In this document: piece by piece, positions 39,241 through 53,581 of the stretch
Layout: every line of letters starts with the position of its first letter
Numbering within the stretch: position 1 is the first letter of the stretch
From: Glossina fuscipes
Taxonomy: Eukaryota > Arthropoda > Insecta > Diptera > Glossinidae
Direction: 5' to 3'
Length of the DNA: 64,000 nucleotides
Assembly: GCF_014805625.2 (NCBI RefSeq)
Contig: NW_023998415.1
Location: 14,088,327 to 14,152,326 of the forward strand
The notes under the pieces: model-generated
The model's input: the letters and a program-made list of their open reading frames with translations, nothing else
What the model was told of the DNA's origin: nothing
The model's database searches: none
Position numbers and translations under genes: made by a program

Positions 39241-39603
39241 ACTTCAGCGTGTTACTCAATTGAAATAAAGAAATAAAGAAAAGAGTCAAACATAACCTAG
39301 AAAGGAAAAAATTTGAAAAATCTTAGTAAAAAAGCATCAATATTTCATCATCACGTGAAATTTTGAATATCATCAATGGATTTCTATAAAGTTACTAGAT
39401 CATGGATATAAATTTAAGTTAACAGCAGGTTACTCAATTTAACGTAAACAATTTCATCACCAATGAGTTAAACATAACCTAGAAAGCAAAAACTCAAAAA
39501 ATTTAGTAAAAAAGCATCATTATTTCATCATCACGTGAAATTATGAATATCAGCAATGGATTTCTATATAGTTACTGGATTATGGATCTAAATTTAAGTT
39601 AAA
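39241..39603. repeat. 182-bp tandem duplication
   Basis: Two head-to-tail units. Shared blocks include aaacataacctagaaag (39288 and 39470), agtaaaaaagcatca, atttcatcatcacgtgaaat and a closing ctaaatttaagttaa or its close variant. Matching positions are offset by 182 bases. Units differ by scattered substitutions. No coding sequence. Confidence 0.8.
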
Positions 39604-39899
39604 AGGTCCAATCCATATCAAATACAAACAAAAAAAAAAGAATTAAAACTGCACTAAACCGCATTAGTATTGGGGCTTTTCGCCCGACAAAAGGTTAATG
39701 TTTGTTAACCATTGTCCAAACAAACAAAATGTATTTTACTGTTTTGCACTGCTAAGGAATACAGGATGACAGGAGGAGGAAGGCAGGGAAACACGGTTTC
39801 TAAGTTCATTTCAAATGTAACGCAATTCCACTAAGTTTTGGGCGTTTTCCCTATCAAATTCCAGTCTTAGCTTCCTATTACGTTCTGGTTGCACTAGCT

Positions 39900-40345
39900 T
39901 ACGGCGAGCATGTCAACGATCATGTTACAGTTTGATATGCATTGGGCTAATGGAGTCGGTAAATTGGTGCTTATGGATGGCATTGCAAGCAAGGAGGATT
40001 CTTTAAAGGATATTGAAGCAAAACTTTGAAAGAAAGGGCAGACAGATTTGGTATTTTCGAAATATTTAAATTCTACCAAGCTAACGAACTCAAGCCTAAG
40101 TCTCGTTTAATTTAAGCATAGTTCTTACATAACTACCACAAAGTGCTTCACCCTCTTATCCACTCATCAGGCATGAACTCCATTAAAAATATGTGGGATG
40201 AATTGGACCGCGGTGTGCGAAAACATTTAATCTCTTTCGTCGAAGAACTGAAAAATAGGCTATAAGAAGAATGGTGTAAGATCCCTGCTCCGTACAGAAG
40301 AAAAATTGTACAATATACGTTAAAACGTTTAAATAACGTTAGTAG
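39900..40345 (+). mobile_element. Tc1-type transposase remnant
   Basis: Broken plus-strand frames carry the C-terminal hallmarks of Tc1/mariner-superfamily transposase. WANGVGKLVLMDG near 39943 corresponds to the W...GVG.L..i.G segment. NSIKNMWDELDRGVRK from about 40177 corresponds to the NPIE..W..L...V region. EEWCKIPAPYRRKI near 40266 corresponds to the final W..IP segment. Stops and frameshifts separate them. The catalytic Asp residues and terminal inverted repeats are not seen, so only a fragment is supported. Confidence 0.72.
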
Positions 40346-43089
40346 ACTATCTAAAGAATCCCCGTCAAGTATTAACTTTTAATAGTAGGCTGCTTTTGAT
40401 CTTCATATTCTTCGTTATACGAAAGAAAAAAAGTCAACATTAACGACACAATGTTTTTTTTAAGCTATTGAAGTTAATTAATTTTTTTGTCTATTGGAAT
40501 AATTTTTGTTTGCTTTTTTTTTTTTTTTTTTAATATTTTAATACATATTCCGTAGTAGTACAAAATAGTAAACTAAATTTTTATGTTTGGACAAAAGAAT
40601 AGATTTAACAAGACTTTACTTTTTGTCAGGCGAAAAAAACCCCAATATTAATGAGACTCACTATGTGGGCAGCAAGTGAAAACCAATTCGAGCGGTTATT
40701 GTCACTGTGAAAAAAAGTAATGAATTTCAACTCCAAAAGGGACAGATTGAGGATGAAACGTTTAAGCATCTGAACTATGCTAAATAATAATGAATGAAAA
40801 CGCAAAGTCACATTATTCATAATTTAAACCTTGACAGGAAATTTTATCACAAATATGTGATGACGTTTTTTAAGGTCTTAGCCAAGACTGATTGGGTATT
40901 TGTATTTGACGATAGAGGATATGACCATTTCGCAACGGTAAACAATGAAATACAAATCCGGATAAAGAAATTGAATAACAGTTAAGTAAATACGCATAAG
41001 GACAAAGCAGACATAAAACGAACGCGCCTACAAACCCATATATAAATTAAGAGAATAATTACTTAATATAAACTTGTTTTAAATATGATAAATAATTATG
41101 ATTAACTTTTAGGCTAATGGTAGTCGTAATTTGAAATAGATTTGAAGTGACTCGTTATAACAACAAGCCTTAAGATAAGCACATCTTTTGTTATGCGGAT
41201 CGATCCTCAATCGTTTTCTGAATCGATTTTAGCTTTTGCGCCCGTCTATTGTCAATTGTATTCAATCTTCAGGTTCCCATATTTTGGGAAAATTCAATGA
41301 AGTTTGGCATACTGAATTGTTTCATCTCAAGCATGCACTCAATTCAAGGGAGATTCGACCGGGTTAGTTTTGCGAGAAACCCCTTGTAACTTACTATTAT
41401 TTAAAAAAAGCAATTGTTTTATCAAAAAAAAAAAAAAATTTTTTTTAATTTTTTAAATTTCCCACTAAAAATCATTAAGTAGCCGAATTTTACTATGTTA
41501 TATTGAGTGGAAAAATTTGGATCTGGTGAGTCCATTTTTAACTCTTCGCCATATAAACATTCCTAGCTGAAACTCAGCCTTTATACAGCAATAAAGTCTG
41601 ACATTAATTACTTTATGATTTATAATTTGGACCGGGGAGCTGCATTTTTTTGTGAATCTGAGCCCATATAAAGATTCTCATGAAAAGTAAGCCTTCGTTT
41701 GACAACAAAGTCGAATTTTTGCACTTTATGATCAAAATATTTATATATATTAAGAATGTTAATATCTCTGATAAATAAATTAATTTTGTTAAACTTGGCC
41801 CGCCTCTCATATAAGTGTTTCTATGAAAACAACTCGACGGGAAATTTTTTTGTATTCTATCACAAAGACAAATTGAAAATAGTAATGGACGTAGGTATGG
41901 GTCGCTCTCGCCCAATTATGTCGTCTTTACTTATTTTTATTCTTGGTACATCATGTTTTTTATTCGTGGTATATATGAAAGGCAATTTTTTAAAAGTTAC
42001 CCAGTATTGTAACATAAGTTAGCATCGTTTTGAAAAAATATAGCTAACTATGGTACTGTATTCCCTTTTGACTTCTTGTCTCCCAGCAAACCAACTTGAA
42101 TAAACGTTTTACGGTCAGTAATTATAACGGGATAAAATGTTTAGCTTTGTTAATTGGCATCAACCTTTGTATTCCGAAGGAACAACGGTCATAAGAATAT
42201 GCCGCAATACTAGCTTATTTTATTATATAAACCAGGTTTACTAACACGCGGAAATCATATAGAAAGCACAGTCTTTTGCCTTGTAATGTCTCTGTAATAT
42301 TGCTCAGAATATATAGCCATTAGTGTATAACTTTGGAATGGTAAGAAAAATGAAATCATTCTTTAGTTAAGTTATTGTGCAAGTGAAACGGGGAGTCGTT
42401 CACGTTACTATTTGCCGAAAGACTTTTCGACGTTGTAATGCAATTCCGTATATCAAACGTTCCGAATACCAAATTAAATATTAAATTATGTCTGTACGTA
42501 GGAGAAATGGCGAAATTCTCCTTTTTCAGGTTGCACTGTTTGACAAACAAAAACAAAACAATTATAAAGAACAAACATAAGTAAAAGAGACAGTGAGATG
42601 CTGACAGGAATAGATTAAAACGCGATAAAATATGAAATTGCTATGAATTCGATCATAATAATAGTTGCAATAGGTGTGTTGTCGAAATCGTTGTTGAAGA
42701 TATTAAGAGATTCAGTAAGAGGAGAATCAAGGTAAGGCAACTATCACTGTCTGCAACAAAGCAGCAGGAGCCAAATCGTCTGTGGCTGGGAGCGAGTTAA
42801 CTGGATGTATAAATATGTTTAAACGTAATATAGTTGAAATTGTTTTGTGTCTTGTAATTAAATTTATATCGGGGATTTTACATATATATGCGCAATTATT
42901 ATTTATGTATTAATGAGAGAATGCATTATAAATAAAAGTAAAAGTAATGATAATAATAAAACGATTATATTTACATAAAATTATTTTAAAAAGAAATTCC
43001 TGAATATTTTTAACTTAAACATTACCAACGGTGGTTATAAATGTTGACATGATTTCGTGTCTTTAACAAATTGCCTTTGATTTCAACTA
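40346..43089. other. non-coding flank downstream of app
   Basis: AT-rich with no recognised gene on either strand. It should contain the 3' UTR of the app isoform that stops at 43090 (minus strand), but I did not find a clear poly(A) signal close to the stop. Confidence 0.4.
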
Positions 43090-44183
43090 TCAAGCAGTTG
43101 GAGGCGGTGGCGGTGGTGGTGGCGACTTTATCAGGCACACTCGTGAGTTGTTAGCTAAGCTGACGTCATCTAAACTATCTAAATCCAAATCAGTATCAAT
43201 CATTGTTGTATCGTGTAGGATACGCAATCGATTTGTGGTCAAATCGCGCGGTGTAGACCTATTCAATTTTGCGGTATCGGTTGAGGAAATGTTAGCAGGC
43301 GTTTGTAAAACATCGGGCACGTTGCTGTTATAATTATGTCTAGTTAAATATTTGCGAGGTTTTTTTGAACCAGTGCCTTGAGCAACAAACGATGCTGTCA
43401 TAGGATCATCTAAATCAAGCTCATCGCATAATAAGGTGGAAGGCAAGTCTAAGGGTACGTTGGCTGAATGTGAGACATTCGCTTGATTTTTTGTATTAAT
43501 TGTATGTTGTTGCGCTTTACGATCATCGACTAAATTGGAGTAAACGTGCAAATTGGCATCTTCTTCATTATTCGTTTTTACCGGCGGTACATTACTATAC
43601 ATATTCTCAGTTTGAGATATAGATAGAGGCAACTTTGCCGGTAAATTGCCGCTAGCCATTAGAGTGGCTGTCATCAAATTAGTATCCGGGGACGATGATT
43701 TGTAGAAATCCGCATTTGCAGTTGCGGACAAATCTGCCAAGGGTGAAGTATTCGTCGGCGTTGTAGGCGAAGAGAGACTACTGTCAAAATCAACGTGAAA
43801 TAAATTATTATAACTTCCCGATAGGTGATGACGTTCACGAGCTTTATTTGTAGCTGCTATGGCGGAGACCGCTGCCACAACTTCGGTAGTGTCCACAACT
43901 ACCACTTCGTCATCATCGAATGTCTGATTATTTGTCATGGTTAATATGTTTGGATGTATGTTGGTTGCACTTGTCGTTATCGCATTGTCTGCCAATTCTA
44001 TATCTTGCAAATACTCGTCAGTTGAATCAGTTGCGTGCTGTTGAGATTTATGCTTGTGATGCCTAAAGCGACGTGACTGATTTAATCCAGATGACAAAGA
44101 CTGGCTATGCTGAGCTGGTGTTACATCTATATGGGATAACGGTATCTCATTCTCCACTAAATGTGCTAAGCTATTGGAATTAC
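43090..44183 (-). CDS. app: app alternative C-terminus 3: long terminal exon
   Basis: A 1,094-nt exon after acceptor cttttag, phase 1, completing a Gly codon from the donor at 54767 ([10 protein letters not shown]). It encodes 363 residues: a His/Lys-rich stretch ([13 protein letters not shown]), acidic segments, repeated short Tyr motifs ([16 protein letters not shown]), and a conserved-looking end [30 protein letters not shown], finishing in eight prolines and TA. This is the longest alternative tail. The proline run could bind SH3 or WW domains; that is inference. Confidence 0.78.
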
Positions 44184-46148
44184 CTAAAAGACAATAAAAC
44201 AAATAAGAAAACCAAATGCAAATAACGGTTAGTAGCCGAATTAATTAATCAAGAATAATAATTGTTAAGAAAAAGAAAATATTAAACAAAAAAAGAAAAA
44301 AAAAAAAAAAAAAAGATTATTTTAATGCATCTGCTTTTAGTATTAAGAAAAAAATGTGTCAACCAATTAATTAATCAAATCTGAAATTATTATTTAATTA
44401 AATTATTAACAAATAAGTAAAAAATATAAATAAATAAATAAATAAATAAATAACAAGCATTTCAATAATCGCTCTTATATAATATAACCACACAAAGAAA
44501 AAATCATATATATATATAATAAGATTTCATACAACAAAGAAGTATTAACTGGCTTTAATGCCTTGCACTAAGTAACAAAGCCGCAAATTATTGAAAATTT
44601 TATTTACAAAATTATTTTAAAAATAGTACACTTGTTTCTATTTTTTTTTTTTTTGAAAATGTTTATTAGAACCAAAAAAAAATATTATAGAAACAAGTGT
44701 ACTTTTTTTTTAACTACTGTCCTCATTTGTGTCATTCTTATCCTTATTTGCATTTTGGAAGGGTTCTTCATTATCATATTCTGCCCCATTGTTTAGTAAG
44801 GGTTCTACTAATTCGGGCGCTTAAATAATGTGTAAAGAAAACAAATAAATAAACAAACAAACAAAAAAAAGGAAAACATTTTGAAATTACAGTCCTTTAA
44901 ATATGAAGAGACAGAATAGAACATATTTACATACAGAGAGATCGAAAGTGTGAACGAGAGTTTTAATGTTAATATGAGTAATAAGCGTTTAATGCAAAGC
45001 AATTTCATTATTGCTGAGTTGTGCAAGAAGATAAATGATTGGATCAAGTGGATATTTGACGTTTATTGACTGATCCTTTGATTCTTCGGCAGATTTATTA
45101 ACATGAGCTTTACATTACACTGCTAGAACGAACACTCATTTATTAAGTCGTAAAAATCCTTCAATAGAGTCGAATAGAGTTTTTCATTAAGAGGCGTCTA
45201 TCATCGAACGTCATGCTCAATAATACGATTTTTTCGTGTGCTGTGTTACATGTTGCGTCACTATGTCAGAGACACTCAAATCTTCCAATCTGCCTCGGAA
45301 ATGGGCCGTAATGTGGCCGCAAAGATGTTCGACCCTTAAAAATGATGCATTATCGATAAATACGATGTATCTCCGATACTCACTAAAGTTGAAATTCGCG
45401 ACCTGACCTGGCCGTGAATTATATCATTTTCAGCGAAGAAGTTCACATTTGTTGTAATAGTATCATTAATTAGTACTTGATCAATCCAGGTATCAAGACT
45501 GTTAATTTGGTGGGCAGTTCCTGCACACCTGCCGTCCGCTCTGTTGGAGTCATCGTTTTTCCTTAATAATCGAACGCTTAATAACGCTTCATGTTGATTG
45601 ACCACTTTGAGATAAGTTGGAAGAAATGTATGTCTCCGATCTGAGGTTTGGATAACATACCACAAAGCTGCAAAAAAATGATTAATGAAAATGAGGTTCG
45701 CGATCGACAAACTCAGATTACTAATGGAATTCAATTTGGTCTTTGCTGAATAATTTTATTATATAGTTGGTTGACCTATTGATTTCAAAATGAAATTCAA
45801 TTAGCGGCGCTCCTTAGTAAGCAACAGTGCCTACAAAAAAAAATCACTATTGACATGTTAATGAGACCTACCATCGGATTTCGGTTAACTTTTTGCATGG
45901 TTCGTACCATCTGCTTATGTGCTTAAAAAAACATAAGATTAGCTTAAAAAAATATTTCAAAATTTTTAGTCTTGTCGATATGAATGTTGAAGCTGCGTCT
46001 AGGTACCGCAATTAAAGTTCCACTAATAACATCATTTCAACATAAGTAATGTTTATAGAAATATATATTCAAAAAGATCATCGAATATGTGATGAAAAGA
46101 CCGATAGATTTTATCGGCTTGTTATGTCCATTATTACATAAATGTATG

Positions 46149-46186
<38 letters not shown>

Positions 46187-46679
46187 TGTTGCTTCGTTAA
46201 TAAAATCTGTAAATGAGCGTCTCGGATAAAGTATTAATTCTAAGTAATCCTGGTCTTTGATCTGACGTAGTCTTCAAGCTATACATAGAACGTGAAACCT
46301 TAATCGATTCCATAGATTATATTCAAAGTTTAATTACCCGGAATTGCACATAACCTCAAAATACAACAAAAACAAAAAGAAAAAGAGCTGTAGTTTATTA
46401 AGTAGCCGTAGTAGTTTGAAAAGCCCAAAGTGAATACGACTTTCGTAGTGGAATTCATGAACTCAAATGCTAGAAAGACACGATAGAATTACAAAATTGT
46501 AAAGATTCAAAAAGCAATTCGAAGAAGAGAAGTTTGAAATATGTGTGTAATTGACGTTGAACATGTTATGATATGTGTAATGATAATCTAAAGTAAGGTG
46601 GTTGCTCTGTGATTTATATTGTTTTTTTCTTTTTCTCATTATATTTATTATAATAATTTTTTGATATTTTTTATTAGTA

Positions 46680-46713
<34 letters not shown>

Positions 46714-48680
46714 ATTAAAAAATTCATAGAAACTTAATTGAAGAGATAACAGGCAGATTTACTCTAACGTAAAATTATTGCGAAAAAATATTTTTCCTTT
46801 TATGAACTACTTGAATGTGTGTATGTTAAAAAATGAAAAAAAAAAATTAAATTATAGAAGAAAGTTAATTGAAGTGAAATTATATTCGAAAAAAAAAAGT
46901 TACTTTCAAACCATATATATAAACGTTAATTGTCAAAGGACTCACTCACCGTGTTAAGAATAGAAGGATCTCAGAAAAACCGTATAAAATACGCGCATAT
47001 AAAACTCATTTTATAATTTTTTTTTGTTCATTTTTATCATAAGATTATAAGAAACGAGAAAGCGTAAGAGTTGAAAAAATTTTTTTTAAATATTTGTTAT
47101 AAAAAGTGTATGACAGAAACAAAGCAAAATATGAAAATAAAATAAGTAAGAATGTAATGAGAAAGGGTAGTAGAGAAAAAAACGTTTTTTTTTTTTCTTT
47201 TTTTTGAAATATTTAGAATGCAAGGTATAGAGAACAAGTAAGAAAACGTAAGTACTCGCCAATGTGGCGAATTATGAGTACCCACCATAGCAAACAAGTG
47301 TTACTAAGTGACGAGATGCCAGTTCCCGAACGGAATTATGTTTGCAATCCATTTTAAATGGCTTTGAAAAATCAAATTAAATTTGAAACAAAAAACCCTA
47401 TATACTATAACCTATAGATTAGAATTGATAACATATCCATCTATCTGTATAGAAATGTTTGACTCTTTTTTCAAAATTTGTTTGGCGGTCTTGTCTGTTG
47501 TGAAAGTGTTTATTAGGTCAATCAATCAAATTTATTAAAACATGTCCGAATATCAATTAAGAAGGAGGAGGTAGGAGTCACATTGTCGATACGGAATTGA
47601 ATACCTATGATAATAATTTAAATAATAAATCGATGGACAGACAGACGTGAACAAGTTGACTCAAAATTACATATAAACTGTAATGATAAAATATTCCCAT
47701 TTTGATGTGATGCTCGTAACGAACGAGGAGTAAGTTAGTAGAGGTACTCGTGAAGTGAAGATTAGCTTGTTTTATATAAAATTTATAGGCTCTGTTAAGA
47801 GTATTTTTGAGCGTCACCGATCGAATGATAAATCCAGTACACCTCCATTTCTTGATGATGGGTATAAAAAGGCCAAATAAGTAGCAATTACATAATTACA
47901 TATATATACATATATATATATATATACATGTATATATATATAAAAAGAAAAAAAAAAAAATGCAAGCAAAATTTGGGGCTTAAAGGCAAAATAATTTCTA
48001 AGTAATTAATATGCACTCTTTAAAGAAAATTAAATAAATAAATAAATAAAAAATTAAACTTATACTAAAGACGTCCTTTTAAAGAAATTTTTTTTTAAAA
48101 ATTATTATTATTTTGGTTCAGTTTTCTGTTTTTGACATGATATATGTGTGTGCTTTAAAATTTCGCTTTTTTTAATTATATTAGGACGACTTTTAAAAAA
48201 GTTTATAATTTTTTGTTCTTGTTAAGCTTCAGCAACATTTAGTTGATCCAGTAAAATTTTTTTTTCATATATCATATTTGGTTTTTTTTTTATATTTAGA
48301 TAAATATAACGCAATAAGTTCGTAGGATGACATAAATGATGTAAAATGAACATTGACGAATTTAGATAGTTTTGATAGATATCGATAGTACCAACTTTCA
48401 AAGGAAATGCAACGAAATGACGCTACGACGTATGAAAATCAAATTCAAAACAAAACTAATCTCATTGCAAATTAATAATCAGAATCTTATCGGAATTATG
48501 GCATGTTTCGTTTAAAGGTTGGTACTCTATTTAAAAATCGCATTAATATTTATCCTATGAATTTATTGAATGACATATTATATATAGGTACGCACATATA
48601 TATGCGTTTATATTTACACAAAGATATATAAAGTTTTTAATTTTTTGTAACAATTACATTAAATTCTTACTATGAAGTGC

Positions 48681-48718
<38 letters not shown>

Positions 48719-49881
48719 CATTAAGAGTGCATTAAGAGCGACTTGAAACGACTTTTCCCCAAATTGACTGTTTTCCCGTTTATTCTATATTATTTCACGT
48801 TTCCTTAGATCAATCTACGCAAAAGCAAAAAAAAAAAAAAAAAAAAAATGTTTTCTATAATAAATAAATAGTAAAGTGAAGAAAGTTAGGAATAAGAAGG
48901 ATTTCAGATAAATTCACCTTTTTTTAATATACCGATCGATTCAGAATTCAGTTAGCTTCGAAATCATTTCAGAATCGCTTTCTGAATCGATGTAAGCTTG
49001 TCCGTCTATCGGCCCGTATGTCTTGTTTTCTTGCGCTCAACCTATAGGCTCAAATCAAATTTTGTACACTAACAGCATTTACGCTTCAAAGACGAACGCC
49101 GAGCAGCCTTTTAAAGTCGTACTTAATGCGCGAAGCATAGGAAACGCACTTCATATAAACATAATATACATATGTATATATGCATATATGTATAGTTTTT
49201 TGTTTTAGTTAAAATAAAATTTTTAAATATATTTTAAATTTAATTTATGCGATTTCNNNNNNNNNNNNNNNNNNNNNNNNNNNNNNNNNNNNNNNNNNNN
49301 NNNNNNNNNNNNNNNNNNNNNNNNNNNNNNNNNNNNNNNNNNNNNNNNNNNNNNNNNNNNNNNNNNNNNNNNNNNNNNNNNNNNNNNNNNNNNNNNNNNN
49401 NNNNNNNNNNNNNNNNNNNNNNNNNNNNNNNNNNNNNNNNNNNNNNNNNNNNNNNNNNNNNNNNNNNNNNNNNNNNNNNNNNNNNNNNNNNNNNNNNNNN
49501 NNNNNNNNNNNNNNNNNNNNNNNNNNNNNNNNNNNNNNNNNNNNNNNNNNNNNNNNNNNNNNNNNNNNNNNNNNNNNNNNNNNNNNNNNNNNNNNNNNNN
49601 NNNNNNNNNNNNNNNNNNNNNNNNNNNNNNNNNNNNNNNNNNNNNNNNNNNNNNNNNNNNNNNNNNNNNNNNNNNNNNNNNNNNNNNNNNNNNNNNNNNN
49701 NNNNNNNNNNNNNNNNNNNNNNNNNNNNNNNNNNNNNNNNNNNNNNNNNNNNNNNNNNNNNNNNNNNNNNNNNNNNNNNNNNNNNNNNNNNNNNNNNNNN
49801 NNNNNNNNNNNNNNNNNNNNNNNNNNNNNNNNNNNNNNNNNNNNNNNNNNNNNNNNNNNNNNNNNNNNNNNNNNNNNNNNN

Positions 49882-49923
<42 letters not shown>

Positions 49924-50615
49924 AATAACTTATAGGAAGCGCTGGTTTTTTTAAAATTATTTTATATGATTTTCATATTATTTTTTTCCTACCAAACTTG
50001 TTTTATTTTTATTTATTTACTTATTTATTTATTTATTTTTTTTCATTTAATGTTTTTATTCTTTCTGGGGTGGCGGCGTTGTCATGCTTTCATTTTCTTT
50101 TGTAGAAATTTAGTTAAGTTTTTGTTTGTTTTTGCTTTTCTATTGGAAATACATACAACAAAAACACATATATACATAAATTATGTAAAAATGAAGAAAA
50201 AATCACTTTAACTGGTAATACAATTTGCATGTGTGGGAGACGTGATTGTCTATAATATACAAACGATTACCAATTATGTGCTTTTTTTCGGAAACTCATT
50301 AAATGCATTGTGCTTTAGTAATGAAAAATTTAAATGAACCAACAATATTTCCAACGTAGCTGGATAATGGGAGAGAACTTGGGAAATTTAAGGGTTTAGA
50401 TAATACATACATATGCTCCTTCCTAAATATATAAGCATAGCGTATGTATTAACATAAGTAATACCTATTGAATAACTAAGGGCGGCTTTGCTATTTGTAC
50501 TCTTTACTCATATACATATTTATATGTAAATGTATTACGTGTATATGGATATACATGCATTGCATGTATGCATACATAAAAAAAAAAAAACAGTAATATT
50601 TATATATACATATAT

Positions 50616-50653
<38 letters not shown>

Positions 50654-51045
50654 TGTTTGTATGCATGTACGCATTTATGTAATACATGTATATAATATAT
50701 GTAGGTATGTATGTATGTAATGTTTTCTTCTTTTTTTTTTTCTTTTTTTTTTTGGGACGTAGAGGTAGCGCATTGGTAGAGGTAGTGGCCCTACACTGGT
50801 GTCAAAGGCATTCCGAAACCGCTTTCGCATTACCTCACTACAGAGTCTCATGGATTCTTGATTCCCACTATCTCATCCGTCCCTCCCCTGTTCACGCTTG
50901 TGATTAGGGATCCGGATGTCACCTTCGTGTGGCTTTATATCGAAGCATGTGTCCTGCAGAAAACCGGCGCCTTTCTTTCATCTCTCGTAGTCGATTATAT
51001 GTATATGTGTATGTATGCATGCACGCATATAATATATATAATATA

Positions 51046-51079
<34 letters not shown>

Positions 51080-53543
51080 CGGATATGTATGCGTATGTGT
51101 ATGTGTGCGTGTGTGTGTGTCTGCGTGTGTGTTTATGTTTATGTTTGTGTTTATGTGCGTATCATTTCGTTTTCATAATATAAAATCGTTTAAAAGAAAT
51201 ATAATGCATATAATCGTATGTACATAATATGTTACGAAGGCAAGCTAGGTGTTTTTTTCTTTTGTAATTTTTATACACAGTATATATAATAAATGATCAA
51301 ATAATAAAAAATTATTCTGTAAAAAATTAATCAAATATAGAAGAAACAGATAAACGATAGAGATAAGAAAGCGATATTCGCCTTAGAGCGAATTATGTGT
51401 ATCCACCATATTAAATAGGTTTTTCTATCTATCTGTAGATTGTTTAGGGTTAGTTGAGGACTTGCACTTGCAGCAGATGAACTACAAACATTTTTAACTT
51501 AATTAGTGTCACTATCCCGAGAATATATGTTCAATTTGTATATGTTCATATACAAGTTAATTAGTTTCGAATATTTTGGCAACGCGATGACAGACGAACG
51601 AGTGGACATGCCGCGGAAATTTTTACCCTCATTATATCCTTAAGATATATTTGATATCTCAATCTTACAAGCAAAACAATGATGAATGTAAAAAAGAATA
51701 TATTAAATAATTAAATAAACGGACATATGTGTAATTAATTAACTAAACAACGAAATAGCACAACATGCCACTTCCATGAAAATTTGTAACATCTTTACAT
51801 ATGTATATATCTGCCCACTAGCGAATAGTTATCACTTGAATGAGATGAGGAAAGCGTTTTCAATAAATTTTGGAAATTCATCGTTTCAAAATCGTAGGAT
51901 GCAAAAAACATATATAATATGAATAAATTCATTTTTTATTTTTATATCCACTCTACCGAACGATGGAAAAATACTACATTTTTAAATCTGTTTGTAACAA
52001 CAAGAAATAATCATCGAGAACATGAAATACGAAGAATAAAATTGCTAAGCGATTGTAGTTCTGACTCAATTTATATATAGCCATATGTATCTTTCTTCCA
52101 TCTATCCGTCGTTTACATTATTCGCGGAACTTTCACGTTTCGAAACTTAAAAGTGGATGCTATCCGTCATAATAACTACGCACATGAAATCCTTAGTATA
52201 AATTTAATCTAAAATCTGGCTAAGCACTTTATTAAACCTTAAGGCGAAATTGTTTCGTTTCGGGCAACAAGCGCTAACTTGAAACTTTCAGACAAATCGA
52301 CAAATAAGTGAACTGAGAGCCGTGCGTGGCCATGCGATTCAGTATGCGATGCTAATCAACAATATCTAAAGTTGCCATCGGGATGTTGCAAACGCTATGT
52401 CAAAATTAATATATATTGTGACATCACGCATCGCAATCACGTATTAATAAAGCATGACAACTATTCGATTTTCTATTTAATCAAAATTCATTGAAACGTC
52501 GAACACAAGTACCGATTCGCGTTACTGCGAGCGATGCCTGACGATGCCCTAAAGTAAAAAGTTGTTATAACAGCTGGCTTTTGACGAAAAGATTAACAAT
52601 AATCCGCACGAAATTCACCTCGTGAATGTATTAATAAAAACATCACGAGTAATTTTGATATTGATCAAAAGGATAGAGATAACGCGTATATGTATTTGTA
52701 AAAGGCAAACCAAAAGCAAAAAAAAAAACGAAAGAAAAACGCGCCGCATTGTGATATTCAAGCGGGGAAGTGCACAGAACAGACATTGACACGTTCTAAA
52801 GATAAGTTCAGGTAAATAACTTCTTTGCAAGTAGATCTTCCTAAAAATTGTAAATAGAATCTATGTTAACCAAAAAAGTCACAATCGAGCGGTACAAAAT
52901 TAATAGCAAAAATATTTGGACAGAATCGTATTATAGGACATTGACAATTTACTTAAAAAGAAATCTTTAAAATTCTGTACTCCTGACTGAATCCTTCAGT
53001 CAAACCATTGTTTACGCCGACTTTTATTTAACTTAAGATTCTTTATCGATTATAGGTGTGTTTTTAGCCTGACCACGTCAAATTTTGGCATTGAAATGCT
53101 ATGCTCGATACAATTACTAGCTTACTGTGAACCCCGATACGGGCGGATGGTGCCCGCTTGCTAAACTAAATCAAAGCAAATCGAAGCCAAGTTCAGCTCT
53201 CTATATCAATTGCGGATGTTCCGGCTAAATTAAGTTAGATTCTCAGGCTGATCTGTTTACTTTAGGAAATCTATGATTGCGTCTTGCTCGGTATTTTATA
53301 TGAAAGATCAAGTATAGTATTTTCCTATTCGGTAGTGGGTGTAGTGAAAATGAACATTAATTAACAAAGGCATCTAAAGGCGTGTGGAAATTGCTACGTT
53401 ATGAGCTACCAGCGTTAATTGTACATTAACAACAAAAAAGGAGAACGAAAATTCGAAAGTTGTAAAATTCGAAACTTAAAACTTAGAAGGAAACCAAAGA
53501 AAGTGTTATATATATATATATATACATATACATATACATATGT

Positions 53544-53581
<38 letters not shown>

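Noticed and set aside
49223..49954. Open frames of over 230 codons on both strands
   Set aside because: They consist of the N gap and TA repeats.
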